Source: an uncultured Pseudohongiella sp.
GTDB taxonomy: Bacteria; Pseudomonadota; Gammaproteobacteria; Pseudomonadales; Pseudohongiellaceae
Assembly: GCA_902591495.1 (NCBI GenBank)
Contig: CACJAW010000002.1
Span: 1 to 64,000, forward strand
Reading direction: 5' to 3'
Length of the DNA stretch: 64,000 nt
Below, piece by piece: positions 20,136 through 29,291 of this stretch. How positions within the stretch are numbered: position 1 is the stretch's first letter; each line of letters opens with the position of its first letter. Both the position numbers and the translations under genes were made by a program. A model generated the notes under the pieces. It had not been told where the DNA came from. It did not search any database and saw only the letters and a list, made by a program, of their open reading frames with translations.

Positions 20136-20921
20136 TCAGCTAGACACAATTCTTTTTCTAAGTGGTTGCAATGAGTTCCACACATTTTTCTTGAGCTCCG
20201 GACGGGCCAGCATTTCACCAAGCGCTATACAAATAGTTAGATAAAAACCTTCCTCGTTGCTAAAAAAATCGTTTTCACCACCTGGTTTTTTCTTACTAGT
20301 AAACAAATCAGGAATGGTGTCGGCAAAAATTAACAGATTTGCAAATTGTGCTTCCTGAGACTTCCGCCTGATATAGCCATTCAACATTTGTCGGGCTGCT
20401 GATTTTTGATCAATAGGTTGAGAAGAAACCCCTGCAACTGGCCAAGAGATGCTTTCGGTGTTAAAGCTTTGATTTTCGACATCAACACCCAGAGCCGACA
20501 CAATTTTACGCAACAAATTCAAATATTCCTTCCGGTGAAACACTGAACCATTTTTTGTAGTCTCTTCTAAAACAGCCAACTTGTCGCTCAAAAAATAATA
20601 ATTTAAAGAGAAAATCAGAGTCGATTCATTTTCATGGATTCTGTCCTCCTTAATGAGTTCTGATTGATTTTTTTTTGAACTGTTCTTTTTGTCAATAACT
20701 TGATCGGAATTTTTCTTATAAGATGAGGATTCTCCATGGACTGCTCGAGACGTTTTCCCTGCCACCAACCCTTGCTTTGGATAATCTATCGTCTGAGATT
20801 TAGGATCATTCTCACTGAAAAAAGCTTCTTGCTTCTCCTTTTCAGCCTGAGCATCATCGGTTGGGTAAAAAAGTTCAATACCCATAGCGGAGAGATACTC
20901 TCTTCTCTGATTTTCGTTCAA
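20136..20921 (-). CDS. Divergent HolD-like (DNA polymerase III psi) candidate
   Basis: The 261-aa protein directly precedes rimI, where E. coli has holD (psi subunit of the clamp-loader complex). Its N-terminus (NQRREYLSAMGIELFYP) matches the psi pattern RRxxxLxxxGIxxW, the peptide by which psi contacts chi (HolC). A Lys/Ser-rich low-complexity linker (about 40-95) follows. The C-terminal region has LNLLRKIVSALGVDV and LARPELKKNVWNSL, resembling psi segments LRALTVSPDQV and NPTARAALWQQI. It is roughly twice the length of E. coli psi (137 aa). The assignment rests on position and short motifs, so it remains an inference. Confidence 0.65.
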   Translation of the reverse strand: MNENQRREYLSAMGIELFYPTDDAQAEKEKQEAFFSENDPKSQTIDYPKQGLVAGKTSRAVHGESSSYKKNSDQVIDKKNSSKKNQSELIKEDRIHENESTLIFSLNYYFLSDKLAVLEETTKNGSVFHRKEYLNLLRKIVSALGVDVENQSFNTESISWPVAGVSSQPIDQKSAARQMLNGYIRRKSQEAQFANLLIFADTIPDLFTSKKKPGGENDFFSNEEGFYLTICIALGEMLARPELKKNVWNSLQPLRKRIVSS

Positions 20922-21065
20922 TTTTAGCCAACCATCTTAAATAATTTTAAATATAACTGTTAAATTAAAATGCAACAATAAATTTCAACCAATTGCTTAA
21001 AGCTCAATTGAAGTTGAAACTCAAACGTGATTGAATCCGCGTTTGTATATGAGGAAAAATAGAAT

Positions 21066-22049
21066 ATGAAAGCAGTGGTATGTAGATCTTATGGGCCTCC
21101 GGAAAATTTAAAATTAGAGGAAATAGATGACCCTGAGTTTGGGAATGATGAGGCGCTAGTTGAGGTCTATGCTTCTGCTTTAAATTTTCCCGACGGATTG
21201 CAAATTCAAGGAAAATATCAATTTCAACCGCCAATGCCATTCACCCCAGGCTCTGAGGTGGCGGGAAAAATCAAGAAAACAGGTGCTAAATTACAAGGTT
21301 ACAATGTTGGAGATCGGGTAATGGCGACTCCTGGCATAGGTGGCTTGGCCGAATTAGTCGCAGTGAAATCCGATGGGTTAAGAAAAATACCCGATAACAT
21401 GAATTTTAAGACCGCTGCTAGTTTCGCAATGGTTTATACCACCTCCTACTATGCGCTCAAGCAAAGGGCAAACTTGAAATCTGGTGAGACTCTTTTAGTT
21501 CTCGGTTCAAGTGGTGGAGTTGGTCTCACAGCAGTTGAGTTAGGCAAGTTGTTTGGAGCAAAAGTAATTGCTGCAGCAAGCTCAGATGAAAAGCTGGAAT
21601 TCGTGAAACAACTCAAACCTGACTATTTGCTAAACTATAACGAGTGCGACCTCAAGGAAGCGGTTAAAGATCTGACAGAAGGAAGAGGCGCAGACGTCAT
21701 TTACGATCCTGTTGGTGGCGATTTATTCGATCAATGTTGTCGATGTATCAACTGGAATGGTCGCCTTCTTGTGATCGGCTTCACTAGCGGAAGAATACCA
21801 AGCTATAAGGCAAATCTTTCCCTTCTGAAAGGCTCTGCCATGGTGGGAGTTTTCCTTGGACGATTTCGAAAAGAGGAGCCACAAGCGTATGAGCAAAATT
21901 TCAGGGAATTACTCGACATGTATCGTGAAGGAAAACTAAACCCCATAGTGACGAAATCTTTTGCTTTAGAAGACTTTGTGGATGCCTTTAACATATTCAA
22001 CCAGCGTAAAGCTATGGGCAAAGTAACTCTGGAGCTCAAGCAAGAATAA
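21066..22049 (+). CDS. NADPH:quinone oxidoreductase family protein (MDR)
   Basis: The 327-aa cytoplasmic medium-chain dehydrogenase/reductase lacks the catalytic zinc ligands of alcohol dehydrogenases. The N-terminal GroES-like domain has GPPENLKLEEI and FTPGSEVAGKI. The Rossmann domain carries VLGSSGGVGLTAVELGKLFGAKVIA (about 143-167). A GAGGAAAAATAGAATATG context precedes the ATG. Its stop is 1 bp from the start of the acyl-CoA ligase, so the two form a translationally coupled pair; this suggests the enzyme reduces an enone or enoyl thioester in the same pathway rather than a free quinone. Confidence 0.88.
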   Translation: MKAVVCRSYGPPENLKLEEIDDPEFGNDEALVEVYASALNFPDGLQIQGKYQFQPPMPFTPGSEVAGKIKKTGAKLQGYNVGDRVMATPGIGGLAELVAVKSDGLRKIPDNMNFKTAASFAMVYTTSYYALKQRANLKSGETLLVLGSSGGVGLTAVELGKLFGAKVIAAASSDEKLEFVKQLKPDYLLNYNECDLKEAVKDLTEGRGADVIYDPVGGDLFDQCCRCINWNGRLLVIGFTSGRIPSYKANLSLLKGSAMVGVFLGRFRKEEPQAYEQNFRELLDMYREGKLNPIVTKSFALEDFVDAFNIFNQRKAMGKVTLELKQE

Positions 22050-22050
22050 G

Positions 22051-23781
22051 ATGTTAAATGATGACCAAATTCGTTCTGACCTCGCGAAATTAAAAGAGAT
22101 TGTTAAAACCCACAAAGCGCCTGAAGCTAATTTAGCAACCCATCAAGAGGAAATTGATGGAATTCAGTATGAGGTTTTCTCTAAGGCACCTAGCAATCTG
22201 TATGAACTATATAAACTTGGTCTTCAGTGTTCTGATGATACCTTCTTAGTCTACCTGGAGGAGCGTTATACATTCGCTGAGACTCTAGACATGGCAGCGC
22301 GTTTAGGGAGAGCCCTGATTCAGGAATATCAGGTCAAACCGGGCGATCGAGTCGCAATTTGCGCAAGAAATTCCCCTGAGTGGTGCATCACTTACATGGC
22401 TGCCACAATAGTAGGCGCTACTATTGTGCCTATGAACTCTTGGTGGAAAGGCTCAGAGTTAGAATATGGGTTAAAAGATAGCGGTAGCAAATTGGCATTC
22501 GTAGATCATGCACGATTCGAGGAAATAGAACCTTTTATAAAATCTCTCGATTTAAATATTATAATCATCAAGCCTGAGAAAAGTGTCTGCTACCAGGAAT
22601 TCCACTCCCTCCTTAGACAAGCCGCTCCGCTTTCTGATAAGGAAATTCAGGCAATAGAAGTAACCCCTGAGGACCATGCTTCTATTATGTATACCTCTGG
22701 CTCAACAGGCCATCCCAAAGGAGTTTTATCGACTCATAGGAATATTATAAATGCTCTTTATACCTGGCGATTCGTTAAGGAGATAAATGATATTCTGCGC
22801 CCTGAATTAGTTGAAAAAAACCCGGAGAATCAACCTGCGCTGCTCGCTAACGTGCCATTGTTCCACGTCACGGGAAGTCATGCTCAATTTCTAGCAAGTT
22901 TCGTATATCTAAGAAAATTTGTAATGATGTATAAATGGGATGTGCTTGACGCTCTTAGTTTGATAGAAAAAGAGAAGATCTCTATTTTCCACGGTGTACC
23001 AACCATGACATGGGAAATCATGCAATCTGAAAAATTTAAAAGCACTGACCTGAGCAGTTTACGCGGGGTTAATAGTGGCGGCGCCGCTCGTCCTCCAGAA
23101 CACCTCAAAATGATGCTCGAAAAGTTTCCTCCAAAAGCAATTCCCGGTCTTGGATATGGGCTTACCGAAACCAACGCCATTGGAGCGATTATCTCAGGCA
23201 AATTTTACGAAGCTAAACCTCATAGCACTGGAAGACCAACGCCACCAGTTTCGGAAGTAAAGATAGTTGATATCGATGGCAAAACTCTTGGATCAAATGA
23301 AGTGGGGGAAATATGCATAAAAGGGCCGACAGTGATGAAGGGTTATTGGAACAAACCAAAGGAAACAGCCGAGGTCCTTAAAGACGGTTGGTTTTTTAGC
23401 GGTGACATTGGACTTCAGGACGAACTGGGTTTTTTGGTGATTATGGATCGCGCCAAAGATATCGTTATTCGGGGAGGTGAAAATATCGGTTGCGCCGAGG
23501 TCGAGTACGCTATTTCGGAGCACCCTGCTGTAAACGAGGTTTCCGTGTTTGGGGTACCCGATGAAAGATTGGGCGAAGTCCCATATGCCGTAGTGATGTT
23601 GAAAAGTAACTCGGAACTCAACGACCAAGAAATGATTCAATTCCTCAAACCCAGAATTGCTGCTTTCAAGATACCGATCAATTATAAATTCCAATTTGAT
23701 CAGCTGCCAAGAATTGCCTCTGGCAAGATTGCTAAGAAAAAACTAAGGAATGAAGTAATACTCAAAATAGAGTCTGATTAG
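22051..23781 (+). CDS. AMP-forming acyl-CoA ligase
   Basis: The 576-aa ANL-superfamily enzyme activates a carboxylate via an acyl-AMP to the CoA thioester. The P-loop SIMYTSGSTGHPKGV (about 211-225), the motif GLGYGLTETNAIG (about 367-379), SGDIG, the hinge DRAKDIVIRGGENI and the C-terminal catalytic Lys in RIASGKIAKK are all present. An N-terminal extension of about 50 residues precedes the first core domain. It overlaps no gene but starts 1 bp after the MDR gene. Substrate (fatty, aryl or terpenoid acid) is not predictable from the sequence. Confidence 0.92.
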   Translation: MLNDDQIRSDLAKLKEIVKTHKAPEANLATHQEEIDGIQYEVFSKAPSNLYELYKLGLQCSDDTFLVYLEERYTFAETLDMAARLGRALIQEYQVKPGDRVAICARNSPEWCITYMAATIVGATIVPMNSWWKGSELEYGLKDSGSKLAFVDHARFEEIEPFIKSLDLNIIIIKPEKSVCYQEFHSLLRQAAPLSDKEIQAIEVTPEDHASIMYTSGSTGHPKGVLSTHRNIINALYTWRFVKEINDILRPELVEKNPENQPALLANVPLFHVTGSHAQFLASFVYLRKFVMMYKWDVLDALSLIEKEKISIFHGVPTMTWEIMQSEKFKSTDLSSLRGVNSGGAARPPEHLKMMLEKFPPKAIPGLGYGLTETNAIGAIISGKFYEAKPHSTGRPTPPVSEVKIVDIDGKTLGSNEVGEICIKGPTVMKGYWNKPKETAEVLKDGWFFSGDIGLQDELGFLVIMDRAKDIVIRGGENIGCAEVEYAISEHPAVNEVSVFGVPDERLGEVPYAVVMLKSNSELNDQEMIQFLKPRIAAFKIPINYKFQFDQLPRIASGKIAKKKLRNEVILKIESD

Positions 23782-23963
23782 TCATGAAAGCTAATTTTCA
23801 GATATTACCCCCCCGATAATTCATCGACAGTACCTCTAAAAAATCTGAAATTCTTACGTTTTTAGTTGAAGATTTTTAGAACAAGTAACGATAACCAAGA
23901 TATGCATGCATCTTCGTATGTTGCAAAACCTTTTTGATTCTTATCAGGTCCGGGGGATTGATT

Positions 23964-24158
23964 ATGAAAGAACACAAATGGGAAGCAGCCGTAGAAAACG
24001 GTCAAGATATTTTTAATGCATCTCTAGCTCATGAAGAAGAGGAGCATGAAATACGAGTCGTCGAAAAAAGTCGGAAATCCCGATTTACTGATCTTCGCCG
24101 AAGGATAGAGGAGCGACTAGATACAAAAAGAATATCCATGGAGTACGACGATTTTTAA
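23964..24158 (+). CDS. PA3496-family small protein
   Basis: The 64-aa highly charged protein begins MKEHKWEAAVENG and ends in the family-like RRRIEERLDTKRISMEYDDF. The pattern of a basic RRRIEERL helix followed by an acidic/aromatic tail is that of the PA3496 family, which databases describe as a putative envelope-integrity protein. I chose the ATG at 23964 because GGGGGA lies 7 bp upstream; the longer frame from a TTG at 23934 lacks a ribosome binding site. It is monocistronic. Confidence 0.7.
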   Translation: MKEHKWEAAVENGQDIFNASLAHEEEEHEIRVVEKSRKSRFTDLRRRIEERLDTKRISMEYDDF

Positions 24159-24259
24159 TGCTGATCAGCTATTAACTATAGAGCGAATTGAGCAAGCTGA
24201 CCTTCAGATCTCAACTACCACTCTTTAATTAGATTCTACCCAGGTCAGGTTCCCTTAAC

Positions 24260-24955
24260 TTACAACGCATCACAGATGTCGAATTCCAACTCGCCTACAC
24301 CAACAATATTTGCTGTTATATGATCTCCTGGAGCCACGGACGAAACTCCCGACGGCGTTCCCGTAAAAATTAAATCGCCCGCTTTGAGCTCATAGAAATT
24401 TGAAAGTGCGCTGATGATTTCGCTAACGGACCATATCATGTCAGATAATTTTGCTTCCTGTCGAACTTCGTTATTAAGTGATAAAGTAATCATGGCATCA
24501 CCTAAGTCTTTGTTCAACGGAAATGGCTTTATCGGCGAAATTGGTGCCGACTGGTCAAAACCCTTCGCAGTATCCCAAGGCCTTCCAGTTTCTTTAGCTG
24601 ATTGCTGTAAGTCACGACACGTGAGGTCAATTCCAACAGCATAACCGTACACGCAACTCATAGCCGACTGTTCAGGAATTCTCAAACCGCCACCTGACAG
24701 CGCAACCACAAGCTCTACTTCATGGTGAAGCTCTCTTGTTGCTGGAGGATAGTTCACACCTTTGTTGTTAATCACTATAGCGTTAGCAGGTTTACTGAAA
24801 AACACCGGCGGATTCTTTTTTGGGTCACCACCCATCTCTCGAACATGATCACCATAGTTTTGACCCACACAATATATTCGATTTACTGCATACAGGTGAT
24901 CACTATCCTTCACTGGAACAGAGCTCACCGGTGCTGGAGAGACCACGTAAGACAT
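24260..24955 (-). CDS. Fumarylacetoacetate hydrolase-family protein
   Basis: The 231-aa product has the FAH C-terminal fold. It contains YCVGQNYGDHVREMGG (about 29-44), PVFFSKPANAIV, the metal-binding acidic residues in ELHHEVELVVALSGGG, GIDLTCRDLQ and FTGTPSGVSSVAPGD. Family members hydrolyse C-C bonds or decarboxylate or isomerise 2-oxo acids in aromatic or amino-acid catabolism with Mg2+ or Mn2+. The exact reaction is not predictable; fumarylpyruvate hydrolase-like is most plausible from length and N-terminus. Its start abuts the stop of the NUC1-like gene. Confidence 0.9.
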   Translation of the reverse strand: MSYVVSPAPVSSVPVKDSDHLYAVNRIYCVGQNYGDHVREMGGDPKKNPPVFFSKPANAIVINNKGVNYPPATRELHHEVELVVALSGGGLRIPEQSAMSCVYGYAVGIDLTCRDLQQSAKETGRPWDTAKGFDQSAPISPIKPFPLNKDLGDAMITLSLNNEVRQEAKLSDMIWSVSEIISALSNFYELKAGDLIFTGTPSGVSSVAPGDHITANIVGVGELEFDICDAL

Positions 24956-25809
24956 TACCTATCCTCATTTTTGAAATTTATGTACTGTTGCCCACACCCC
25001 AAAGAAGCAAACAAGTTTGGTGTTAAAGTTCTTGCTAAATTTGGAAATATTTCGAACCCAGTCAATTCCTGAATAGCTCCGATAGTTTCTAATTGAGAAC
25101 AGTAAGTAGCATGAATTGGGAGTTCTGCGTCAAACGCAAATGATGCATAAGACTCTGGCGTTGCTACAATTTTGAAGAAGCGTTCAGGCGCTTCTTCAAA
25201 TAACTTTTCAGAGTTAAATGACTCAGTTCTGTATATAGGACCACTGACTACATAAATAGTGCTTTCACTTGATGAGAGTTCATTAATAGCCTGATCCAGA
25301 CGCGACCATGCACCGAGGCGCAGGTCACTGGGAAGAGATACCATGTTGCTTGTATAGTTTAGGTCATCCCAATATGGTGTATCAGCAAAACTTGTCATTG
25401 GCGCCAGCCTGCCACGATCATCAGAATTTAGAACAAACTCATTAACGCGATAATCTCTGTCCTGAGCTTCGCTCAAGTCCGGTTGCTCAATTGCTAACGC
25501 GCTTGATCCGACCTCAAACCGACCACTGTCTGGCAGGAGTTCATCCTCCTTCCAATACCTTGGCAGCAGTGATGCTATTCCTATAGTGCCAGGTAAAATT
25601 CGATAAGCTACCCAATCAGCGACTCCAGTCAGCCGGTTTATTTCTGAAGCATAAAGATGTCTAACAACAACCTGATTCTCAGCGTCAACTAGCGGGCATG
25701 CATAAAAACAATGAGAGATATGAACACTCTGTCCACTGGAAAAGGAGCTGAATAAGAAAAATGATAGCGCGCTAACCCATCGGATATTTGTATTGCTGAT
25801 GAACCTCAT
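24955..25809 (-). CDS. Exported NUC1-fold (DNA/RNA non-specific endonuclease) homologue, active site altered
   Basis: The 284-aa product has a signal peptide (about 1-26, ending SSGQS). The beta-beta-alpha-Me nuclease scaffold is visible as RHLYASEINRLTGVADWVAYR, SDDRGRLAPMTSF and NYTSNMVSLPSDLRLGAWSRLD. In active NUC1 enzymes the motif is DRGH, with the His as general base, and an Asn in LNxGAW binds Mg2+. Here the His is Arg134 and the Asn is Arg, so catalysis by the usual route is doubtful. I chose ATG 25809, not the GTG at 25812, because AAAGGAG sits 4 bp upstream. It overlaps the aldo/keto reductase 3' end by 38 bp on the same strand. Confidence 0.72.
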   Translation of the reverse strand: MRFISNTNIRWVSALSFFLFSSFSSGQSVHISHCFYACPLVDAENQVVVRHLYASEINRLTGVADWVAYRILPGTIGIASLLPRYWKEDELLPDSGRFEVGSSALAIEQPDLSEAQDRDYRVNEFVLNSDDRGRLAPMTSFADTPYWDDLNYTSNMVSLPSDLRLGAWSRLDQAINELSSSESTIYVVSGPIYRTESFNSEKLFEEAPERFFKIVATPESYASFAFDAELPIHATYCSQLETIGAIQELTGFEIFPNLARTLTPNLFASLGCGQQYINFKNEDR

Positions 25810-26791
25810 CACACTCCTTTAAAAGCTCATCAGTGAGCCTAACATCAAAAGCTGAAAAAATTTCATCCAGCTGACCGACGTTACGAACACCAACAATCGT
25901 GGAAGCTACGAAATCCCAGTGCATACTCCAAGCCGTAGCCATAGTAACAGGACTTAAGCCTGCTTTTTTTGATATCTCCAAGTATTTTTCTGTCGAAGAC
26001 AGGGTCTCCTGATTAACAAACCTTTGAGCCATTAATTTCTGGCGAGAATCGCCCTCTCTCATGTAATCTCCAAAGCGAGTCTTACTAGGCATTTCTCCTT
26101 GCTGATATTTGCCACTCAAGACCCCCCCGCCTATTGGCGAGTAAGGAAGTAATGAAACATGTTCTTGACGACAAACATTTGCCAATTCATCAAAAAAACG
26201 CCGATTTAATAGTGAAAAATTGTTCTGAATGGATTGAAACCTGGTCAACCCTTCATATTTTGCAATTGTGTTAGCTTTGGTTAGGCCATAAGCATTTTCG
26301 TTCGAGGTGCCGAGATAGCGGACCTTACCCGACTCTACCAAGCGATCAAGTGCCTCCATAGACTCTTCGATTGGCACAACATTGTCTGGCCAATGAACTT
26401 GATAAAGATCAACGCACTCAATATTTAGCCGTCTCAAACTGCCTTCGATAGCGTTTTCAATGTGATGCCTATCAATCGCGGTAAGACCATATCTAATTGG
26501 GGGGACTATCCAGCCAGAGGCGGCCCCGGCCACTTTAGTAGCTATTATTATCGAATCTCTTGGTTTAGTTTGCACCCACTCCCCAAATATTTCCTCAGTT
26601 AGACCCGCAAGCTCGGCCGTTGGGGGAACGGGGTAAACCTCTGCCGTATCGAAGAAATTTATCCCACGCTCGTAAGATGCATCTAATATTCTGAAAGCCT
26701 CAGATTTGTCACTCCAAGTGCCAAATCCCATCGTCCCCATACAGATTGGTGAAACTCTCAAGCCACTATTACCAATGTATCTGTATTCCAT
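25772..26791 (-). CDS. Aldo/keto reductase
   Basis: This is a roughly 339-aa NADPH-dependent TIM-barrel reductase. The catalytic tetrad is visible: Asp and Tyr in NFFDTAEVYP, Lys in IIATKVAG and His in YQVHWPDN. YLGTSNENAYGL and YSPIGGGVLSGKY are typical of the YajO/Tas branch (AKR11/12-like). The ATG at 26791 follows TAAGGGA by about 8 bp and gives the usual MEYRYIGNSGL start; the upstream ATG at 26812 has no such signal. It overlaps the start of the downstream NUC1-like gene. Substrate unknown. Confidence 0.92.
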   Translation of the reverse strand: MEYRYIGNSGLRVSPICMGTMGFGTWSDKSEAFRILDASYERGINFFDTAEVYPVPPTAELAGLTEEIFGEWVQTKPRDSIIIATKVAGAASGWIVPPIRYGLTAIDRHHIENAIEGSLRRLNIECVDLYQVHWPDNVVPIEESMEALDRLVESGKVRYLGTSNENAYGLTKANTIAKYEGLTRFQSIQNNFSLLNRRFFDELANVCRQEHVSLLPYSPIGGGVLSGKYQQGEMPSKTRFGDYMREGDSRQKLMAQRFVNQETLSSTEKYLEISKKAGLSPVTMATAWSMHWDFVASTIVGVRNVGQLDEIFSAFDVRLTDELLKECDEVHQQYKYPMG

Positions 26792-26851
26792 GTAATTTTC
26801 CCTTATAGCCATAGATAGCCAATATGCTATGACGCCACCCTAAAAACTGAA

Positions 26852-27259
26852 TTATTTCTTCAACGCGGATAGTTCTATTGTCTTACCAATTTCCTTTTGC
26901 CATCCACCAAAACCGCCGGTCATGTGAGCTACATTCTCTATGCCCATTGCCTTCAGTGAGGCCGCTGCTAGCGCTGACCGCCAACCTCCATTACAAAAAA
27001 GTATCACTTCTTCAGTATCGTTCAATTCACTTTTGTAATAAGGGCTTTCTGGGTCTAACCAAAACTCTAACATTCCCCGAGGTATGTGCATTGAGCCAGC
27101 GATTGTCCCATCCCTCTTCAACTCTCGAATATCTCGAAGATCGATTAAAGTTACACCTTGTTCCTTTAATTTCTCCTCCACCTCGGCTGGTGTTAGAGAT
27201 TCAACTTGAGCTTCAGCTTCTTCGACAAGCTGTTTAATGCCTTTCTTTATTTTTAACAT
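26852..27259 (-). CDS. Rhodanese-domain sulfurtransferase
   Basis: The 135-aa single-domain rhodanese has VTLIDLRDIRELKRDGTIAGSMHIPRG (about 36-62) and the catalytic Cys89 in the active loop CNGGWRS. A Lys-rich amphipathic N-terminus comes before the domain. No signal peptide is seen, so it is probably cytoplasmic, transferring sulfane sulfur or acting in detoxification. It lies 28 bp after the TRAP permease start on the same strand, so it is at least adjacent to, and possibly co-transcribed with, the TAXI/TRAP genes. Confidence 0.9.
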   Translation of the reverse strand: MLKIKKGIKQLVEEAEAQVESLTPAEVEEKLKEQGVTLIDLRDIRELKRDGTIAGSMHIPRGMLEFWLDPESPYYKSELNDTEEVILFCNGGWRSALAAASLKAMGIENVAHMTGGFGGWQKEIGKTIELSALKK

Positions 27260-27286
27260 TACTCATGAACCCTTGAAACTAATTTC

Positions 27287-29281
27287 TTACTGAGAACTAA
27301 TCAAAACTTTCCGAGCGACAATTCCGGACACCAATAAGCCCACTGCCACTGCGAGTAACGCGATTTGACTAAACCCGAAAAGTCCACCTGCGGGTAAGGC
27401 TAGCATCAGGCCTGACATACCCACTAAAATTTTTATCACAAGTCCTTTTATGCCAGAACCGAGATCCCCCACTCCAATCATGTAACCTTGCAATGCACCA
27501 GACACTATCGCGACTCCAAAAATTGCTGTAGTAAACGCTTGTAAGTTTTCAATTATTGAGCCTTGAAGTAAAAGTGCTGGATTAAATACAAAGAAAAATG
27601 GAACAAAATAAATAATTGCACCAAGCCGCATTGCTTCAAATCCAGCTCGCATTGGTGCAACATTGGCAACGGATGCGGCTGCAAATGCAGCTAAGGCCAC
27701 TGGGGGAGTAATAAAACTCAACATACCCCAGTACATAACAAACATATGACTGGCTAGTGGATTAATACCAGAATTAGTGAGAGCTGGCACCAAAACAATA
27801 GCAAGAAAAATATAAGCTGCGGTGACAGTCATGCCAATACCAAGAATAAAGCTGGTTAAGGCACCCATAATAAGCAAAACGACGACGTTCTCACCAGCAA
27901 GATACACAAGATCGTTTGCTATTGTTCCCGCAATACCAGTAACGGCTAAACCGCCAATAATCAACCCGATAGCAGCAAGAATCCCAGCTAATTCTGCAAG
28001 CAATCTTCCCATTTGTGCAATCAACTGCATTACCTTATCAAACGATAGTCGATGTTTTGTAAATTGGTTAATAATCAACAGTAGAGCTGTAGCATAAAAA
28101 GGTGCAACTGCTTCTCTCTGCAAATAGACTAGCATCCAAATTAATGAGACAAACACTGCGATAAAATACCAACCATCCTTAAAGACACTTCTTAACTTAG
28201 GAAGTTCTTCTTTCGGTAAGCCTTTCAAGTCGTTCTTGGCTGCATAAGCATCAATTTGCATAAAGAGACCAAAAAAATAGAGAACCGATGGTACTATTGC
28301 TGCGATAGCTACCGATACATAACTTATATTTAGGAAACTGGCCATAACGAATGCCGTTGCGCCCATAATAGGTGGCATAAAAACACCACCGGTCGATGCG
28401 CAGGCCTCCACTCCGGACGCATATTCTTTTGTGAATCCAATGCGACGCATCGCAGGAATGGATAATGGTCCAGTGGTAAGAACATTACTTATCGGCCCAC
28501 CACTCATCGACCCCATCAGACCACTAGAAAAGATTGAAACTTTTGCCGGACCACCACGCAAATGTCCAAGAAGAGCGAAAGCCAAATTTATAAAGAATGG
28601 TCCTCCACCAGTAAATTGTAATGACACACCAAAGATTAAAAATCCAAAAACAAGTTGCACAAATACTCGCATAGGAATACCGAATAAGCTCTCTTCACCT
28701 AAAACATGAAAGATCGCCACATCACCAAGCGGTATTGATAGCGCTGCGATAACATTGGGCAATGAAGCTGCAAATGTTGGATACAAAGAGAAAATAAGAA
28801 CTATGGAAAATACAGGCCACCCGCCAGCCCTGCGACCAGCCTCTAAAACAATTATCCAGGTAATCGTCGCGAGAAAAACTCCGATATCAGGGGCAGCATA
28901 TTCCCATGCCTCTAAGACGATTCTCTCAGCATTGAGCGCGAAATAAGAGAATACAACTGTTAATGCAATCATGATTGCGCAGTCGTACCAAGGTATATAA
29001 TCGAGACTACGCTTATTAGCTGGGAATGTTACAAAGACCATGCAAAGCATGATCCCAGTAATTAGGTACATGTAACGACTATCAAGCATCACATATCCGA
29101 TAAAAAATCCCAGATTAAAAATCTGGTTAATGGCTAGAAATATTGAGCAGGCAGTCATAACCGCCATAGCCAACTGCCATTTTTTAGGGATGTTTCTATA
29201 GCGGGTTTGTTTCGGCTCTTTCGAAGAATTTGCAGGAGTATCTTCTGTTTTACTGGTAACTTCTAAAGTTGGTTCAGTCAT
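27287..29281 (-). CDS. TRAP transporter fused permease (DctQ-DctM, TAXI-associated)
   Basis: The 664-aa inner-membrane protein has well over a dozen hydrophobic segments. It represents the fused small and large TRAP permease found with TAXI-type binding proteins. Recognisable large-subunit motifs include GGPAKVSIFSSGLMGSMSGGPISN, GVEACASTGGVFMPPIMGATAFVMA and the mirrored MTVTAAYIFLAIVLVPAL region with SFITPPVALAAFAAA. A hydrophilic Thr/Ser-rich N-terminus (1-30) precedes the first helix. It would import an organic acid by Na+ or H+ symport. It starts 10 bp after the binding-protein gene, forming an operon. Confidence 0.93.
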   Translation of the reverse strand: MTEPTLEVTSKTEDTPANSSKEPKQTRYRNIPKKWQLAMAVMTACSIFLAINQIFNLGFFIGYVMLDSRYMYLITGIMLCMVFVTFPANKRSLDYIPWYDCAIMIALTVVFSYFALNAERIVLEAWEYAAPDIGVFLATITWIIVLEAGRRAGGWPVFSIVLIFSLYPTFAASLPNVIAALSIPLGDVAIFHVLGEESLFGIPMRVFVQLVFGFLIFGVSLQFTGGGPFFINLAFALLGHLRGGPAKVSIFSSGLMGSMSGGPISNVLTTGPLSIPAMRRIGFTKEYASGVEACASTGGVFMPPIMGATAFVMASFLNISYVSVAIAAIVPSVLYFFGLFMQIDAYAAKNDLKGLPKEELPKLRSVFKDGWYFIAVFVSLIWMLVYLQREAVAPFYATALLLIINQFTKHRLSFDKVMQLIAQMGRLLAELAGILAAIGLIIGGLAVTGIAGTIANDLVYLAGENVVVLLIMGALTSFILGIGMTVTAAYIFLAIVLVPALTNSGINPLASHMFVMYWGMLSFITPPVALAAFAAASVANVAPMRAGFEAMRLGAIIYFVPFFFVFNPALLLQGSIIENLQAFTTAIFGVAIVSGALQGYMIGVGDLGSGIKGLVIKILVGMSGLMLALPAGGLFGFSQIALLAVAVGLLVSGIVARKVLISSQ

Positions 29282-29291
29282 AAGAATGAGT

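Noticed and set aside
24722..25072. Plus-strand frames (116 and 68 codons) across the FAH/NUC1 junction
   Set aside because: Antisense to two well-supported genes and His/Tyr/Cys-rich without a domain.
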